Origin: Apilactobacillus micheneri
GTDB taxonomy: Bacteria > Bacillota > Bacilli > Lactobacillales > Lactobacillaceae
Direction: 5' to 3'
Assembly (NCBI RefSeq): GCF_002993975.1
Contig: NZ_POSO01000002.1
Span: 186,232 to 250,231 of the forward strand
Length of the DNA: 64,000 nucleotides
Part shown: piece after piece, positions 18,634 to 27,661 of the stretch
How the letters are laid out: every line of letters begins with the position of its first letter
Numbering within the stretch: the first letter of the stretch is position 1
The notes under the pieces: model-generated
Told to the model about the DNA's origin: nothing
Seen by the model: the letters and a program-made list of their open reading frames with translations, nothing else
The model's database searches: none
Made by a program: the position numbers and the translations under genes

Positions 18634-19479
18634 ATGATGAAACAATTTATTAAATTTGATATTGATTTACGTAATGATGACCGTTTAAACAACGACACTC
18701 GCTTGGCATATGCTTACTTATATGACCGCATGCAATCTTCAATCAAACGTCGTGAATTCTTTGATCAAAAAGTGAATGCTTATTATGTGATATATACGGT
18801 TGAAGAAATGATCAAAGATTTAGGTGTAAGTCGCAATACCGTGATTAATGTTTATAAGAGGCTAGCGGAATTAGGTTATGTCATTAAGAAAAAAGTTTTT
18901 AATGGAGCAACGCGTTTCTTTTTACCCCATTTTCATGATGATAGTGCAGATTATAAACCCTCTCAAGTTGGTTCTAGCAACTCTAATCAAACTAACTCTA
19001 AACATAATACAGCTAAGACAGCTGTTACAGCAGACATTAATATTAATCATCAAAATAAGCCGGTTAACATTAATGAATTTGATTTAATGCAAAACGTGGT
19101 CGATGGCTTAAAGGCTAGAGCAGCCTTTGAACCTGAATTAATTAATACGTTAGTGAAGTATTCCGAGAATGCGCATTGCTTATATCAATATGCACAACTC
19201 ATTTTTAAAACTAAAAAAGCTTCACTGAAGCGTGCATTAAAGCACGGTTACAGTGAAGCTAGGAAAGCATTACATTTTGAAACTAATTGTCATATGCAAG
19301 ATAATTTAGTTAAAACGATGCGTAATTTAATCATTCAAACGAAAACTAATCATAAACTACATAACAAAACTGCTTATATTGCTAAATCACTCTATAAGTT
19401 TTTTGATGATGCCGTTTTAGATTATCATGACCGCATGAATATGAACGTAATTAAGGATTTTAACATCCCTATTATCTAA
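18634..19479 (+). CDS. repA: RepA_N-family plasmid replication initiator
   Basis: A 281-residue protein. Its N-terminal part (IKFDIDLRNDDRLNNDTRLA, LYDRMQSS, VSRNTVINVYKRLAELGYV) is the RepA_N winged-helix domain of theta-replicating plasmids of low-GC Gram-positives. A Gln/Asn-rich linker follows, then a C-terminal host-specific domain. It binds origin repeats, commonly within its own gene, and recruits primosome proteins. The start is ATG at 18634 (or the next codon, also ATG) after AAAAGGATGG. With the antisense RNA and attenuator upstream the control module is complete. No parA, mob or second rep is seen, so this is probably a chromosomally resident plasmid remnant. Confidence 0.85.
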   Translation: MMKQFIKFDIDLRNDDRLNNDTRLAYAYLYDRMQSSIKRREFFDQKVNAYYVIYTVEEMIKDLGVSRNTVINVYKRLAELGYVIKKKVFNGATRFFLPHFHDDSADYKPSQVGSSNSNQTNSKHNTAKTAVTADININHQNKPVNINEFDLMQNVVDGLKARAAFEPELINTLVKYSENAHCLYQYAQLIFKTKKASLKRALKHGYSEARKALHFETNCHMQDNLVKTMRNLIIQTKTNHKLHNKTAYIAKSLYKFFDDAVLDYHDRMNMNVIKDFNIPII

Positions 19480-19965
19480 TTAATAATTATCGTTTTTCAA
19501 TTTACTTGCATAGTAATTAACAGCATTCTTTTGGGATTTACTATGATAATATTTATTAACTAAATATTTAATTGATACATGACGTTGCTTAATAAAATGG
19601 CCATGCGCAACATCTTGCTTAGGACCTACGTACCAGTATTTATAATAAGCAGTATTCCCATTGTGCTTGTAGTAGATAAAACTAGTAGGATCACCTTGAC
19701 CAGTCACATATGAATATCCCTTTAGCATATTAGTATGCTTACTATCAGCGTAGGCCATTGCTCCTGCTTTTGAATATGTTTTAACCATTTTAGGTGAATA
19801 TAAATACTTAAAAGTCATCATGATACCTAACTTTTTATCGTTTAATTTATAACGATTATATGTAGTATTAGCACTTGCAGATTGACTATTAATTGAAGTT
19901 AGTGTCATTGGAATAAATAACATTGCAATTAATAAGAAAATGATTGATTTTTTATTTTTCAACAT
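19480..19965 (-). CDS. Secreted hypothetical protein, 161 aa
   Basis: A signal peptide (residues 1-32, cleavage near SASA) precedes a Lys/Tyr-rich domain containing FIYYKHNGNTAYYKYWYVGP and HVSIKYLVNKYY. This resembles the secreted Lreu_0056-like proteins of lactobacilli, though that is from memory and only suggestive. GGGAG precedes the ATG. The gene converges on repA with one base between the stops, so no terminator separates them. Confidence 0.65.
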   Translation of the reverse strand: MLKNKKSIIFLLIAMLFIPMTLTSINSQSASANTTYNRYKLNDKKLGIMMTFKYLYSPKMVKTYSKAGAMAYADSKHTNMLKGYSYVTGQGDPTSFIYYKHNGNTAYYKYWYVGPKQDVAHGHFIKQRHVSIKYLVNKYYHSKSQKNAVNYYASKLKNDNY

Positions 19966-20110
19966 GATTATCTCCCTTTCTTTTTATAATAGACTACAAA
20001 TGTATTATACATTTTATATAAAAGATTTTCATAAAGGGTTTTCTTTCATATATAAAGTGCTAGAATGTCATTCGTCTTTAAAATACATATTTGAAAGGAG
20101 CATAGTAATC

Positions 20111-21010
20111 ATGAAATTAACTAATAAACTTTTACTATGCATCGCCGCAAGCTTGTTCATAGGAATCAATTCATTTGAAATTAATGCTTTTGCATTTAGC
20201 ACTGGTGCGCATGTCACTGAAACAACTCCTCACGAAGAAACTACGACAACGCACGAAGAAACTAAGACTACTGGCGCAGAACATGAGGATGAAACCACTA
20301 ACACTAATACCAAGCATAATATGGACGCTGATGAAATGTCAGATAATGCTAATGAAGATGCTTCTGACAAGGATATTGATCAACAAACCAAGATAAATAA
20401 AAACGACAATAAAAATATTAATAATAATGACAACTATGGAAAATATAATGAAATTAAAAAGCCAAGTGACAGTAATAAAGATCAACTACCATATTGGTAT
20501 TTTGTAAGTAATCACAACTTAGATAATAGTGATTCTAATGGCTACAATCACAATCGATTACGTGAACTAAAACGCTACTATAATCGAATTAAAATCACTA
20601 ATAAGATTCCTAATCCTATCAATAATATCCATGGTTTAAAAGATCAAAAGAAAATAATCGTTACCCCTAAAAATGTCTATAGTAATTATTTCAAGGATAT
20701 TTATCCAGATGTCCCAATCATTATTGCCAATAGTGATGCTGGTAAACAATTTATTAAGGACAATAATTTAACCTTTGATAATGAACCCATGATTTTCAAT
20801 AAAGTTAATGATAAATTCACTGGTCATGTTATCGAACCTGTGACTGAAAAGTATCAAAATCAGATCAAAAATGAAATTAAGCAACTAGTCAAAAAAATTA
20901 AAAATGAATCAGACGATGATGATTCTGATATGGGTGGTATGATAATTTTTGCAGTAACTATTGTGGCAATCTTTGTTGGATTAGGATTGAAATATAAAAA
21001 AGAAAAATAA
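20111..21010 (+). CDS. Secreted surface protein with Thr/Glu-rich stalk and C-terminal membrane anchor, 299 aa
   Basis: It has a signal peptide (MKLTNKLLLCIAASLFIGIN...), then a low-complexity Thr/Glu/His stretch (about residues 38-65), an Asn/Asp-rich region, a globular part (KKIIVTPKNVYSNYF, DVPIIIANSDAGKQF) and a C-terminal membrane helix followed by KKEK. ATG at 20111 lies 10 nt after GAAAGGAG; the frame is open further upstream but without a site. It is followed after 11 nt by a small membrane protein gene, probably an operon. Function is unknown; display at the cell surface is likely. Confidence 0.7.
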   Translation: MKLTNKLLLCIAASLFIGINSFEINAFAFSTGAHVTETTPHEETTTTHEETKTTGAEHEDETTNTNTKHNMDADEMSDNANEDASDKDIDQQTKINKNDNKNINNNDNYGKYNEIKKPSDSNKDQLPYWYFVSNHNLDNSDSNGYNHNRLRELKRYYNRIKITNKIPNPINNIHGLKDQKKIIVTPKNVYSNYFKDIYPDVPIIIANSDAGKQFIKDNNLTFDNEPMIFNKVNDKFTGHVIEPVTEKYQNQIKNEIKQLVKKIKNESDDDDSDMGGMIIFAVTIVAIFVGLGLKYKKEK

Positions 21011-21021
21011 GGAGAAATTAT

Positions 21022-21369
21022 ATCTATATTTTAAAACAGATAGCTAATAATGTTATGGCATTTCTGGACATTATGCTGATATTAGGTCTAATCCTAAATA
21101 TATTATTTAGTGCAGGCGGAAATTTCACTTTATATGAGCTAATAAGAATATATGCTTATATCATATCTAATGTCTGTTTGATTATGTTTTTAATTATTCA
21201 AATAAGTGTATTCTTTTATGTAAGTTCCTTTAAAACGATTACTATTTTTAATAGTTTATTATTAATATTTGAATTCTTCATGTGTATGATTGGTACGCTA
21301 ATCATGCCAACATTTATATGCCACTTATGCTATACAATTTTGTTGAGTTTACCAAAATTAAACCAATAA
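21022..21369 (+). CDS. Small multi-TM membrane protein with apparent AUC start, 115 codons
   Basis: Three to four hydrophobic segments cover most of the protein (LDIMLILGLILNILF, IIQISVFFYV, LLLIFEFFMCMIG). AAGGAG (21009-21014), overlapping the upstream stop, is followed after 7 nt by ATC (21022-21024), in frame with the body of the gene. The first standard codon, ATG at 21055, has no ribosome binding site. AUC is therefore the likely start. It shares an operon with the surface protein gene and ends at a strong terminator. No family is recognised. Confidence 0.6.
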   Translation: MYILKQIANNVMAFLDIMLILGLILNILFSAGGNFTLYELIRIYAYIISNVCLIMFLIIQISVFFYVSSFKTITIFNSLLLIFEFFMCMIGTLIMPTFICHLCYTILLSLPKLNQ

Positions 21370-21404
21370 AAAACGACCAATCTTTTTGAAGATTGGTCGT
21401 TTTA
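21368..21404. terminator. Bidirectional terminator
   Basis: AAAACGACCAATCTT and its complement around TTTG, with T-rich flanks on both sides; shared by the small membrane gene and npr. Confidence 0.9.
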
Positions 21405-21412
21405 ATTTTAAA

Positions 21413-22771
21413 TTATTTTAAATCTTTAAGTGCTTGTTGAGCAGCCACATTCATAATATTCCATGGACGATCAAAACCTGGTTGGAAGAAGAAGTCAGCA
21501 TAAGCTAAATCTTCAACTTTCATGTGAGCTTGAATTGCTAATGAAATAGTATTCATATTTTGAGTGGCATCTTGTTTGGACATAACTTGGCCACCTAAGA
21601 TTTCATGAGTTTCAGGATTATAAGTTAGTTTAAATAATACTTTGGCGTTTCCGGCTTCATCTGGCACAAAAGCTGGTCTAAAGGTATCGGTTACCGTTGT
21701 TGATTGGGTCTTAACATCAAAACGTGCAGCGGTTCCTTCTTTAATTCCAGTAGAAGCGAACTTGTAATCAAAGACTGACAATGCACTGGAACCAGAAACT
21801 GGTGTCATCTTATGTGATTGGCCTAATGCGTTCATTGCAGCAGTACGACCTTCACGACGAGCATTAGTTGCCAAGGCGATGACTGATTTTTCACCAGTTG
21901 GTGCAAATGGAACTAAGGTTGCATCCCCCACTGCATAAATGTCGGATTCACTAGTTTGCATGTATTCATTATTCTTAATGAAGCCATGGTCATCTAAATC
22001 AACGACTCCGTTTAACCATTCAGTATTAGGACGAATTCCAGCAGCTTCGACTACTAAATCAGCAGGAATTTCGTTTCCTTTTGATGTAATTGCAGTAGTT
22101 ACTTTACCATTTTCACCACGATATTCAGATACTCCTTGGTTCCCATAAAAATCAACATTATGGTCTTTCATAACCTTGGTTAAGGTATCAGTAAATTCTT
22201 GATCTAGATAAGCACCTAATAGTCGTTCATTAAATTCAATAATTGAAACATGCATGCCAGCTTTAGCGAAAACTTCAGCAGCTTCAATTCCAATATAACC
22301 AGAACCAATTACTGCAACATTTTTCACAGTTGGATCAACTGTTTTTTCTTTTAATTTAATTGCCCAGTCACGACCACGCATTTTATAAATATTTTGTAAG
22401 TCTTCACCTTTAACGCCAAGGCTTGCTGGATTAGCACCGGGACTAATAATTAATTTATCATAGTGTTCATCACGTTCAGTGCCATCATTGTGGTTTAAAA
22501 CGTGAACAGAATGATTTGCAGGATCAATTGCGCTGATTTCTTGTTTTACAAAAACATCCACGCCTGCTTTATGCATTTGATCTGGTTTAGCATAGCTAAC
22601 ATCATTCACATGTTTAACTACCCCTTCAAGATATAATTGCATCCCACAAGATAGGAAAGAAATGAAATCTCCCTTTTCATACCATTGAATTTCGGTATCT
22701 GGTGCGTCTGATAAAATTTGACGGACTGCATCATAACCACCATGAGAAGAACCTAAAACGATAACTTTCAT
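21413..22771 (-). CDS. npr: NADH peroxidase
   Basis: A 452-residue flavoprotein closely resembling enterococcal Npr. It has an N-terminal FAD motif with the catalytic His (VIVLGSSHGGYDA), the redox Cys in FLSCGMQLYLEG (about residue 42, works as Cys-sulfenic acid), NAD-binding VAVIGSGYIGIEAAEVFAKA, the second FAD motif DIYAVGDATLV and the C-terminal YADFFFQPGFDRPWN. It reduces H2O2 to water with NADH in the cytosol. This removes peroxide and also re-oxidises NADH, useful in an organism short of ethanol formation. NADH oxidase is the close alternative, but the His before GGY favours peroxidase. Confidence 0.9.
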   Translation of the reverse strand: MKVIVLGSSHGGYDAVRQILSDAPDTEIQWYEKGDFISFLSCGMQLYLEGVVKHVNDVSYAKPDQMHKAGVDVFVKQEISAIDPANHSVHVLNHNDGTERDEHYDKLIISPGANPASLGVKGEDLQNIYKMRGRDWAIKLKEKTVDPTVKNVAVIGSGYIGIEAAEVFAKAGMHVSIIEFNERLLGAYLDQEFTDTLTKVMKDHNVDFYGNQGVSEYRGENGKVTTAITSKGNEIPADLVVEAAGIRPNTEWLNGVVDLDDHGFIKNNEYMQTSESDIYAVGDATLVPFAPTGEKSVIALATNARREGRTAAMNALGQSHKMTPVSGSSALSVFDYKFASTGIKEGTAARFDVKTQSTTVTDTFRPAFVPDEAGNAKVLFKLTYNPETHEILGGQVMSKQDATQNMNTISLAIQAHMKVEDLAYADFFFQPGFDRPWNIMNVAAQQALKDLK

Positions 22772-22975
22772 AATATATAAACCTACCTTTCACTCTCAAA
22801 ACAGTTTATAACATTTTTTACTTTATAATAATTATTATCTATAATTAAAATATAACAAATATATTTTGTTATTACAAATTATATGACCAGGTAGTTTTGA
22901 AACAAAATATTATAGTCTTAATTTTAATCCGACTATACTTTAAGTAGAAGGTTTTGTGAGAAAGGTGGAGTTATT

Positions 22976-23863
22976 ATGTTTGACTATAATATTTTATCTT
23001 TAGTACAAAAAATTGCGAAAGATTACCCTAACCAATCAGTTAGCTTGGATAGTATTTTAGATTATGTAAAAAATAATTTAAAAATGGAAATCCCAGATAA
23101 AAATAAATTGGTTAATGAATATGTTAAAACTAAGGGTCAATTTAACTTAGTTACAGTTGGTGATTTAACTAAGAAGTTACTAAAAATTTGTGATGATGAT
23201 GCAATTAAGTTACCTAAACAATTTAAGAATGAACTAATGAATGATGCTAATAAACGAGAGTTAATTGATTTAGATAAGTTTGGCAGCATTAACAAGCACC
23301 CTAATAAGACCGGTGGTATCAGTGTTAAATTTACTTTAGATAATTTGATTAAGAATGGCTTGCCTAAAGTAGTGACCTATAAAGAATTAGATTACCGCGT
23401 CAAAGATTACTTGAATTACGTGGTTACTGATGATCAATCAAATATTGATAAGTATGTGAACAAAGAAGATCAACAATTAGATAAGTTTATTGAATTAATT
23501 TCTGAAATTGCAATTCAAGTTCCTGATAAAAAGGCTTCTAGAAAGGCTTTGTTAAGCTTATTGAAAGGTAATCAGGCACAAAACAAATTACTATTATGTA
23601 GCATCTTATTAGATGCTCATATGATGGCGGCCAAAGATTTCAGATTATTTAATGAAGATGATGTTGCCTTTATGAATAAGTATCCTAAGCAACATAAAGC
23701 TTTAAATAAAATGATTGATGATGATTTAATCATGAATTTAAAGGGTTATGAAAATAAGTCCAACGATAGAACTACCTTTAATATGCAGGATTTTGTTAAA
23801 GTCCCTGAATGTGTAACTTATGGTGAATTGCTAAAGAATTTGAGAAATGTGCAAATTAAATAA
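22976..23863 (+). CDS. Hypothetical soluble protein, 295 aa, with repeated VTxxEL motifs
   Basis: A hydrophilic, Lys/Asp-rich cytosolic protein without signal peptide. Three short related segments occur: LVTVGDLTKKLLK (about residue 58), VVTYKELDYRVKDYL (about 132) and CVTYGELLKNLRN near the end. This suggests an internally repeated structure. It starts at ATG after GGTGGAG and ends at a strong terminator. No family is recognised. Confidence 0.65.
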   Translation: MFDYNILSLVQKIAKDYPNQSVSLDSILDYVKNNLKMEIPDKNKLVNEYVKTKGQFNLVTVGDLTKKLLKICDDDAIKLPKQFKNELMNDANKRELIDLDKFGSINKHPNKTGGISVKFTLDNLIKNGLPKVVTYKELDYRVKDYLNYVVTDDQSNIDKYVNKEDQQLDKFIELISEIAIQVPDKKASRKALLSLLKGNQAQNKLLLCSILLDAHMMAAKDFRLFNEDDVAFMNKYPKQHKALNKMIDDDLIMNLKGYENKSNDRTTFNMQDFVKVPECVTYGELLKNLRNVQIK

Positions 23864-23870
23864 TTAAGCA

Positions 23871-23900
23871 AAAAAGATGCCTATTTTAGGCATCTTTTTT
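23871..23900 (+). terminator. Terminator of the 22976-23863 gene
   Basis: AAAAAGATGCCTA pairs with TAGGCATCTTTTTT around TTT. Confidence 0.9.
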
Positions 23901-23945
23901 AGTATGATAAAATTTAACATTGTAAAAACTCACAAGGAGAATTAT

Positions 23946-24326
23946 ATGGTAAGTAAAGCAATGCAAATGTTAATGAAAATTTTAAATCCAATTCTTGTTA
24001 TTATTAATATTTTATTTTCATTATCAGCTTTCCTATCTATTTTATTAGTTGATTATACTTCATCTCAGATTTTTTTTAAGGCAATCACCTATGGAATTAG
24101 TTATTTAACAATTGGTTTATTTTCGATAGCAATTTTAATTTTGATTGGAGTTAAAAACTTCAAATTAAAAATTATTATCAGTATTATCGCGATTATCTTG
24201 TTTATAGTTACGCTTGTTTTTAGTCAAGACGATGGATTAATGAGCATGTATTTGATTCCATTTTATACATTTGTAGCTTATATATTAAGTTATGGCATTC
24301 AAAAATTAGTGAATAATAAAAAGTGA
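23946..24326 (+). CDS. Hypothetical four-TM membrane protein, 126 aa
   Basis: Four hydrophobic segments cover nearly the whole protein. ATG at 23946 follows AAGGAG by 6 nt; the frame upstream runs through the previous terminator and is not used. No family is recognised. Confidence 0.7.
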   Translation: MVSKAMQMLMKILNPILVIINILFSLSAFLSILLVDYTSSQIFFKAITYGISYLTIGLFSIAILILIGVKNFKLKIIISIIAIILFIVTLVFSQDDGLMSMYLIPFYTFVAYILSYGIQKLVNNKK

Positions 24327-24352
24327 TTTTCAATAATTGAAAATCACTTTTT
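24319..24352. terminator. Bidirectional terminator
   Basis: AAAAAGTGATTTTCAA and its complement around TAA, shared by two converging genes. Confidence 0.85.
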
Positions 24353-24354
24353 AT

Positions 24355-24939
24355 TTATTTTTGTTTATTGTTATAAATAAAGTATCCTTCATAACTCTTT
24401 TTACTGTTTAATTTATTATTTTTAGGTTTGTTACTATAAAATGACCACATATAAATATGATTTTTATCATGTACTTTAATTAATTCAGTAATGCCAGGGA
24501 AACCTCTACTTCCAAAATTATCACCAAATTCATAATACATAGCACTATGATGTTTAGTTGGTACTGCACTAGACTTAAGTAGATAATAATTACGGCCAAT
24601 ATATTTATAATGAGGATTATCGCTAGCGACTGCAGAATCTGGAATTCCACCACCAATTTGTTTTTTGTTTATATCATAAGCCATACTAAGAGGATTACCA
24701 CCATAATCTTTTCCAAATGCAGTAATAGATTCAGTATAAATTGGTTCTTTAAAAGTATCATTATAATTATGTTTTATATAATTAGTACTCCAGCTGCCCT
24801 TCCGAATCAACACCTTAGGACTGCCTTTATGCCAAACATTTTTATGAGCAGCATTGGCATTATTTCCAGTAATTTTAAAACAAATAATCAGCATTGATAA
24901 GATTGATATCATTAACAAAATATTTTTCTTTATTTTCAT
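24355..24939 (-). CDS. Secreted hypothetical protein, HKGxPKxLxRKG family, 194 aa (copy 1)
   Basis: A signal peptide (residues 1-30) precedes NVWHKGSPKVLIRKGSWSTN. The C-terminal half includes NPHYKYIGRNYYLLKS and HDKNHIYMWSFYSNKPKNN. It is a clear paralogue of the protein at 27054-27638, with near-identical C-terminal DNA. GGAAGAG precedes the ATG. It is a member of a small secreted family with unknown role at the wall or outside the cell. Confidence 0.75.
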   Translation of the reverse strand: MKIKKNILLMISILSMLIICFKITGNNANAAHKNVWHKGSPKVLIRKGSWSTNYIKHNYNDTFKEPIYTESITAFGKDYGGNPLSMAYDINKKQIGGGIPDSAVASDNPHYKYIGRNYYLLKSSAVPTKHHSAMYYEFGDNFGSRGFPGITELIKVHDKNHIYMWSFYSNKPKNNKLNSKKSYEGYFIYNNKQK

Positions 24940-25093
24940 AGAAAATCTCTTCCATTCAATTTAAATTAATTGTCAAAATTAATTTTACTTCTAATTCATT
25001 AATTCATCAAAGTGTTACTTACTTTTTGAAATTGATTAGGAATTTAATAAATGTTAATTTGATATAGTTAATATACATATAAGGAGAACATAA

Positions 25094-25675
25094 ATGAAGA
25101 AAATTATTCCAATATTAATGACAGCAGGATTGTTCCTTATCATAATGGGATCATCTTTAAATGTTAATGCCGATGAAAACCATAATTATGATAATGACAT
25201 TAATAGAATATACAAAGCTGGAAAAGATAAAGGCATTATCCATGAAGTTGATATGACATATAAACAATTTGTACAAACAATGAAACATGCTGTTATCCCT
25301 TGTTATAACAATTTCAAAAGATATATGCAGAAAATGGCACCTAATCAAAAACCAATATCTTTAGATCAATATACAGCTGAAGATAATTATGAAGTTCCTT
25401 TTATTTCACCAAATGATAATCCAACAATTGTAAGTGCTAGTGGTAAAGGTAAACATCCATTTGCTTATTTAATGTATGGAACAAAATTAAAGGTAAAAAG
25501 TAATCAAATTAACATCTACAAAGATAGGTCATTTAAACAAAAAACTAATCACTTCTTTAAAAAGAATACTATTATTCAAGGTGAATTTGTCCAATACGGT
25601 CAAATTACTAGATTTAAAACTAACCAAGGATATGTAACTTCAAATACACATTTCATTAAAAGAGTATTTAAATAA
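25094..25675 (+). CDS. Secreted hypothetical protein, 193 aa
   Basis: A signal peptide (cleavage near NVNA) is followed by a helical region and a C-terminal beta-rich part (GTKLKVKSNQINIYKDRSFK, GEFVQYGQITRFKTNQGY). This part looks like the SH3-like or DUF5776-type wall-binding modules common in lactobacillus secreted proteins; that assignment is tentative. AAGGAG precedes the ATG. Confidence 0.7.
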   Translation: MKKIIPILMTAGLFLIIMGSSLNVNADENHNYDNDINRIYKAGKDKGIIHEVDMTYKQFVQTMKHAVIPCYNNFKRYMQKMAPNQKPISLDQYTAEDNYEVPFISPNDNPTIVSASGKGKHPFAYLMYGTKLKVKSNQINIYKDRSFKQKTNHFFKKNTIIQGEFVQYGQITRFKTNQGYVTSNTHFIKRVFK

Positions 25676-25676
25676 T

Positions 25677-25709
25677 AAAAAGCGATTCCAATAATTGGAA
25701 TCGCTTTTT
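25677..25709. terminator. Bidirectional terminator
   Basis: AAAAAGCGATTCCAAT pairs with ATTGGAATCGCTTTTT. It is shared with the converging gene at 25719. Confidence 0.9.
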
Positions 25710-25718
25710 CTATAATGC

Positions 25719-26132
25719 TTATCTGTCTTTAATAATTTTTATTATATTATTGTTCTCTTTTTGAGATAGTTTCCAAACAATCGTTTTACCTAAACTATAA
25801 TCTTTGTGAACAGCATAACCATTATCATATAAATCAAATGATCCTTTATCGTTAGAATCAGCCTGTATAAATTCTAATTTACATACTTTTTTAACATTAT
25901 CAGGTAATTTAATATTTGGGTTATTACCAACTCCATTTCCTATACTATCTCCAAAAATGTGTGATATATAATCTATTGATTTTTTATTTTTAATAACTTT
26001 TTCTAATTTATTAGAATTATTATATATGTTCACTAAATTTTTGTTTTCCTTATTTTGATTAACAAAATACAATCCGCCCAAACTTAAAACAATAAACAAA
26101 AATATAATAAATATAATATTTCTTTTTTTCAA
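25719..26132 (-). CDS. Hypothetical membrane-anchored protein, 137 aa, TTG start
   Basis: A basic N-terminus and one membrane helix (residues 5-24) are followed by a soluble extracellular domain with GDSIGNGVGNNPNIKLPDN and VHKDYSLGKTIVWKL. The start is TTG, at good distance from GAAAGGAAG. No family is recognised. Confidence 0.65.
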   Translation of the reverse strand: MKKRNIIFIIFLFIVLSLGGLYFVNQNKENKNLVNIYNNSNKLEKVIKNKKSIDYISHIFGDSIGNGVGNNPNIKLPDNVKKVCKLEFIQADSNDKGSFDLYDNGYAVHKDYSLGKTIVWKLSQKENNNIIKIIKDR

Positions 26133-26254
26133 ATTAATTACTTCCTTTCACCAGAAAATTATACGCTTTTATTATCGTTTTACAATAATTTATTATTGCT
26201 TTACAATATTTAAATGTTGTTTTAAAATAATAACAGTTTAAGGGGATGGAATTT

Positions 26255-26803
26255 ATGGAAGCATTAAACAAGATTGTTTTTAAAATATCTCAGGTTCTTA
26301 TACAATTAATATTAATTATGTTATATTTCTTTGAAGTTGTATTTTTAATTGGATTAATTAGTTTTATAATAATTGGCTTAAACATTGACAACAAAGGATC
26401 AATAAATTATGCAAATAGTTCTTTACCAATGAATATAGGGATTAAAGCTCCTATTATTATCTTTCTAATAATGTTGATGATCGTAACATTAATAATGATT
26501 TGTAGATTCTTAAAGAAAATAATTAAAAATCTTAAAGTTAAACAATATTTTATAGAAAATAATGCTGTTTATATTAGAAATATACTTTATTCATTTATGA
26601 TTTTTATAATTATAAATATCATTTTAAACATATTAACTTCAGTAAAAAAATTGTTTAATATTACTGATATCTTTGGTTTGGGTAAACCTTCAATCATAAA
26701 CTATGTAATATATTTCGTTATTTTAATTACAATTTATATTATTTATAATATATTTAGATATGGTATTAAAGTTCAAAATGATTCTGATAGTGTTATATAT
26801 TAG
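26255..26803 (+). CDS. DUF2975 membrane protein, 182 aa
   Basis: Four membrane helices with a short extracytoplasmic loop fit DUF2975, which is nearly always encoded next to a small Xre-type regulator, as here (12 nt downstream). The start is ATG at 26255, 9 nt after AAGGGG; the ATG at 26246 touches that site. The pair probably senses something at the membrane; the signal is unknown. Confidence 0.8.
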   Translation: MEALNKIVFKISQVLIQLILIMLYFFEVVFLIGLISFIIIGLNIDNKGSINYANSSLPMNIGIKAPIIIFLIMLMIVTLIMICRFLKKIIKNLKVKQYFIENNAVYIRNILYSFMIFIIINIILNILTSVKKLFNITDIFGLGKPSIINYVIYFVILITIYIIYNIFRYGIKVQNDSDSVIY

Positions 26804-26815
26804 GAGTAGATTAGA

Positions 26816-27013
26816 ATGATTAAAATATCTCTAGATATTATTATGCTAAAAAGAAATATGTCTTCAAAAGAGTTAGCAAAAGAAATAGGAATAACACCTG
26901 CTAATTTATCAATTTTAAAAAATAATAAAGCTAGAGGTATAAGATTTAATACTCTAGAAAAAATATGTAAAGCATTAGATTGCAATCCTGGAGATATAAT
27001 TAAAAGAGAATAA
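26816..27013 (+). CDS. Xre/Cro-type HTH regulator (YozG-like), 65 aa
   Basis: The whole protein is one helix-turn-helix domain. The conserved motif is SKELAKEIGITPANLSILKN (about residues 18-37), followed by TLEKICKALDCNPGDII. It follows the DUF2975 gene in an operon with AGGAG at proper spacing. It likely regulates its own operon. Confidence 0.88.
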   Translation: MIKISLDIIMLKRNMSSKELAKEIGITPANLSILKNNKARGIRFNTLEKICKALDCNPGDIIKRE

Positions 27014-27050
27014 AAAATGGTTCCCAATAAATTATTGAGAACCATTTTTT
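27013..27050. terminator. Bidirectional terminator
   Basis: AAAAAATGGTTCCCAATAA pairs with TTATTGAGAACCATTTTTT (one mismatch). Confidence 0.85.
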
Positions 27051-27053
27051 TAT

Positions 27054-27638
27054 TTATTTTTGTTTATTATTATAAATAAAGTATCCATCGTAACTTTTTT
27101 TACTGTTTAATTTATTATTTTTGGTTTTATTACTATCAAAAGACCAAATATAAATATGATTTTTATCATGTACTTTAACTAAATTAGTAACTCCAGTCAT
27201 GCCAGAATCATTAAATTCATAATACATGGCACTATGTTGTTTAGATGGCATTGCACCTGCTTTTAATAAATAATAATTATTGCCTAAATATTTATAATGG
27301 GGATTCATTCCTGCCATTGCTGAATATGGAACTCCACTACCAATCTCTTTTTTCTTCATATTATAATTAATAGTCATTGGATTGTAACCCATGCCAGATG
27401 TGAATGAAGTAAAAGCTCTATTATAGCCTGGTTGTTCAAAAGCTAATTTACTATGTTTATTACCACCATGTTTTATATAATTAGTACTCCAATCACCTTT
27501 ACGAACAAGAATTTTAGGGTTGCCCTTATGCCAAACATTTTTGCTGGCAGCATTAGTATTACCAATATTTAAAGCAAAGGCTACTACAAATATTGATAAT
27601 ATTGCCGTCATTAATGCAATAATTTTATGTGATCTCAT
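27054..27638 (-). CDS. Secreted hypothetical protein, HKGxPKxLxRKG family, 194 aa (copy 2)
   Basis: A paralogue of the 24355-24939 protein of identical length: signal peptide, NVWHKGNPKILVRKGDWSTN, NPHYKYLGNNYYLLKA and the same end SYDGYFIYNNKQK. The divergence is strongest in the middle (residues 60-95). It lies 23 nt after the 27662-28183 gene on the same strand, so the two secreted proteins are probably made together. Confidence 0.75.
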   Translation of the reverse strand: MRSHKIIALMTAILSIFVVAFALNIGNTNAASKNVWHKGNPKILVRKGDWSTNYIKHGGNKHSKLAFEQPGYNRAFTSFTSGMGYNPMTINYNMKKKEIGSGVPYSAMAGMNPHYKYLGNNYYLLKAGAMPSKQHSAMYYEFNDSGMTGVTNLVKVHDKNHIYIWSFDSNKTKNNKLNSKKSYDGYFIYNNKQK

Positions 27639-27661
27639 AAATATCTCCTTAAGATAAATTT

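Noticed and set aside
19940-20110. Upstream extension of the Thr/Glu-rich surface protein
   Set aside because: It has no ribosome binding site, overlaps the opposite gene start, and the ATG at 20111 has GAAAGGAG and begins a proper signal peptide.
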